Source: Companilactobacillus sp. RD055328
GTDB taxonomy: Bacteria > Bacillota > Bacilli > Lactobacillales > Lactobacillaceae
Length of the DNA: 64,000 nt
Reading direction: 5' to 3'
Assembly (NCBI RefSeq): GCF_022835675.1
Contig: NZ_BQUT01000001.1
Span: forward strand, 62,001-126,000
Shown here: piece after piece, positions 62,750-64,000 of the stretch
Numbering within the stretch: the first letter of the stretch is position 1
Layout of the letters: every line of letters starts with the position of its first letter
Translations under genes and position numbers: made by a program
The notes under the pieces: model-generated
The model's database searches: none
The model's input: only the letters and a program-made list of their open reading frames with translations
What the model was told of the DNA's origin: nothing

Positions 62750-63551
62750 ATTTTGCACCTTTTTCTAATTCATCAGGTGTCATCTTACTTATTTCATCGA
62801 TTAAATAATTTCTGAACGAAGCTGTACCTGCATTATTATTATTTCTAATTTCTTCAGCCTTTTGTCCAGCAAGTCCCATCATACATACGGCTGAAGTTAC
62901 TGCCTCAAACTGTTCATCTTTGTTAGCTGCGATAAATCCAGTTAATAAGGCACTTAACATGCAGCCAGTTCCTGTTATCTTAGACATTGTTGCCACACCA
63001 TTCTTGATAATAGCTGAGGAATTGGCATTTGAAACAATATCTGTTGCCCCAGACATTACTATAATTGCTCCAGTTTTTTGGCTGAATTGTTGTGAATATT
63101 CCATTAATTGTTCAATATTGTCTTCTTCATCAGTTACAGCATCAACTCCTCTTGTTTGACCTACACCGGCCGCCATAATCGTAATTTCTGATGTGTTACC
63201 TTTGATTACCGAAAACTTAACTTCCGACATAAGTTCCTTAATGAATTTCTTTCGGAAATCAGAAGCTCCCACACCTACTGGATCGAGTTCAACCGGGATA
63301 TTTAACTCATTAGCTTTCTTTCCCGCCGCTATCATTGCTGCACTTGTATTTTCATTTAATGTTCCAATATTGATATTTAATCCATTACAAATGCTCGTAA
63401 TTTCTTCTACTTCTTTCTGATCATCTGCCATGATTGGTGAAGCTCCACTGGCTAATAAAATATTGGCACAATCATTGATTGTCACATAATTAGTGATGTT
63501 ATGAATCAGTGGAGTTTGTTCTCGCACGCTTAATAAGTATTTGTCTAACAT
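62733..63551 (-). CDS. thiM: Hydroxyethylthiazole kinase
   Basis: This 272-residue enzyme phosphorylates thiazole alcohol. It has LIHNITNYVTINDCANILLA, PVGVGAS and TGTGCMLSALLTGF. First gene of the thi operon, directly under the TPP riboswitch. Confidence 0.95.
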   Translation of the reverse strand: MLDKYLLSVREQTPLIHNITNYVTINDCANILLASGASPIMADDQKEVEEITSICNGLNINIGTLNENTSAAMIAAGKKANELNIPVELDPVGVGASDFRKKFIKELMSEVKFSVIKGNTSEITIMAAGVGQTRGVDAVTDEEDNIEQLMEYSQQFSQKTGAIIVMSGATDIVSNANSSAIIKNGVATMSKITGTGCMLSALLTGFIAANKDEQFEAVTSAVCMMGLAGQKAEEIRNNNNAGTASFRNYLIDEISKMTPDELEKGAKYEIKK

Positions 63552-63613
63552 AAGTAATATCCTTTCAAAATTATCCTACATCCATCTACAAACCAATAAG
63601 CAGTTATCAGGTA

Positions 63614-63646
63614 TTAAAAAAGCCTACCTAAAATTAGGTAGACTTC
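63614..63646 (-). terminator. TPP-riboswitch terminator
   Basis: The stem AAGTCTACCTAA/TTAGGTAGGCTT with a T run on the minus strand lies between the aptamer and thiM. Confidence 0.85.
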
Positions 63647-63661
63647 AAGAATCTCGAGTTA

Positions 63662-63748
63662 AGTCTTCCTACGTTAGTATTAACTAATTCAGGTTATAGG
63701 GTCGAAGTTGATTACTTCCTCTCAGCCTGCTAACAAGCTCCCCTGCTT
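63662..63748 (-). ncRNA. Thiamine pyrophosphate (TPP) riboswitch
   Basis: The minus strand shows GCAGGGGAGCTTGTTAGCAG, then GCTGAGAGGAAG, GACCCTATAACCTGA and TAACGTAGGAAG, the conserved THI-box. Binding of TPP should favour the downstream terminator and shut off thiMED. Confidence 0.96.
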
Positions 63749-63767
63749 AATATATTTGTATAATATG

Positions 63768-63796
63768 AGTGTAGGCTCAAAATATCTTTAGGTCAA
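63768..63796 (-). promoter_or_regulatory. Candidate thi operon promoter
   Basis: TTGACC (63796-63791), 17 bp, TACACT (63773-63768) places the start just ahead of the TPP aptamer. The rest of the gap to 63899 shows no other gene. Confidence 0.55.
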
Positions 63797-63898
63797 GAAC
63801 TATTCTTTTCTAATTTAATTGATTATGTATGATAACTTGCTGAAGATGATATAGCGTTGTGTGAATCGTTATAACGAAATGTCGAATGTTATATAAAT

Positions 63899-63927
63899 AA
63901 AAAAACACATCAAATTGATGTGTTTAA
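63899..63927 (-). terminator. Terminator after the WxL-protein gene
   Basis: The stem AAACACATCAA/TTGATGTGTTT with a T run on the minus strand overlaps the stop codon of the partial gene at the right edge. Confidence 0.75.
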
Positions 63928-64000
63928 TTCAAATCTAAATTCCAAGTCAAATCAGCCTTATATTCACCGATATTATAACTATTGCTATATGGCATGTTGA
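63924..64000 (-). CDS. C-terminal fragment of a probable WxL-domain surface protein
   Basis: Only the last 24 codons lie in the window. They read ...NIGEYKADLTWNLDLN and stop. The pattern G-x-Y-x-A-x-L-T-W-x-L at the extreme C terminus is the second WxL motif, which binds peptidoglycan in lactobacilli and enterococci. The rest of the gene is beyond the right edge. Confidence 0.55.
   Translation of the reverse strand, partial: NMPYSNSYNIGEYKADLTWNLDLN

Overview
The window comes from a low-GC, Gram-positive lactic acid bacterium of the Lactobacillaceae. Evidence for this is the A+T-rich codon use, the strong AGGAGG ribosome-binding sites, CcpA-type cre sites, several PTS systems, a WxL-protein tail and the gene order sigH-like / rpmG / secE / nusG / rplK / rplA / rplJ / rplL. 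A Companilactobacillus-like genome is my guess for genus, with low confidence. Most genes lie on the minus strand.

Region 1 (1-9.6 kb) is a complete type II-A CRISPR-Cas locus of the Streptococcus pyogenes family. An array of 49 repeats (22-3225, running off the left edge) is read on the minus strand from a leader beside csn2. It is preceded by csn2, cas2, cas1 and cas9, all on the minus strand. A divergent tracrRNA lies on the plus strand at about 9367-9456. Between the tracrRNA and manA sits a solitary CRISPR repeat copy (9508-9543), followed on the minus strand by an intrinsic terminator. The bases just 5' of this repeat, in the guide position, match the cas9 promoter/leader over a 9-nt seed. 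The match abuts a GGG that would serve as an NGG PAM, and this Cas9 keeps the RKR pair that reads NGG in SpCas9. I read this as a probable built-in crRNA-like guide by which Cas9 represses its own operon. It is analogous to the S. pyogenes long tracrRNA (tracr-L) and to CreR RNAs of other CRISPR types, but uses a separate mini-gene. This is the most interesting item in the window.

Region 2 (9.7-15.4 kb) holds manA, a fructose/mannose-type PTS (IIBC and IIA) with its PRD-containing activator, and rex. Region 3 (15.5-29.8 kb) holds an ABC-F protein, the t6A genes tsaD and tsaB with rimI, folT under a THF riboswitch, an acyl-ACP thioesterase, and the housekeeping run rsmI-yabA-holB-darA-tmk-yaaL-recR-ybaB-dnaX. 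It ends with the SRP RNA gene, tadA and a methyltransferase. Region 4 (29.8-42 kb) is the ribosomal and translation block: rplL and rplJ with an L10 leader, rplA and rplK each with a probable L1 operator, nusG, secE, rpmG, a SigH/ComX-like sigma factor, yacP, rlmB, mrnC, cysS, gltX, yacL, radA and dut.

Region 5 (42-64 kb) is accessory metabolism. It holds a GNAT protein with rpiA, pepC, kup, gpmA, a CDF metal exporter, a stray manO-like DUF956 gene and a beta-glucoside operon. That operon (licT-bglP-bglA) has two RAT/terminator switches and a cre site on its promoter. Next come the mannose PTS manLMN with two cre sites, a DNA-alkylation repair pair (adaA/ogt), a rhodanese, an SMR exporter behind a structured attenuator, an MFS exporter, a zinc alcohol dehydrogenase, and thiM-thiE-thiD under a TPP riboswitch. 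The last 77 bases are the 3' end of a probable WxL-domain surface protein gene.
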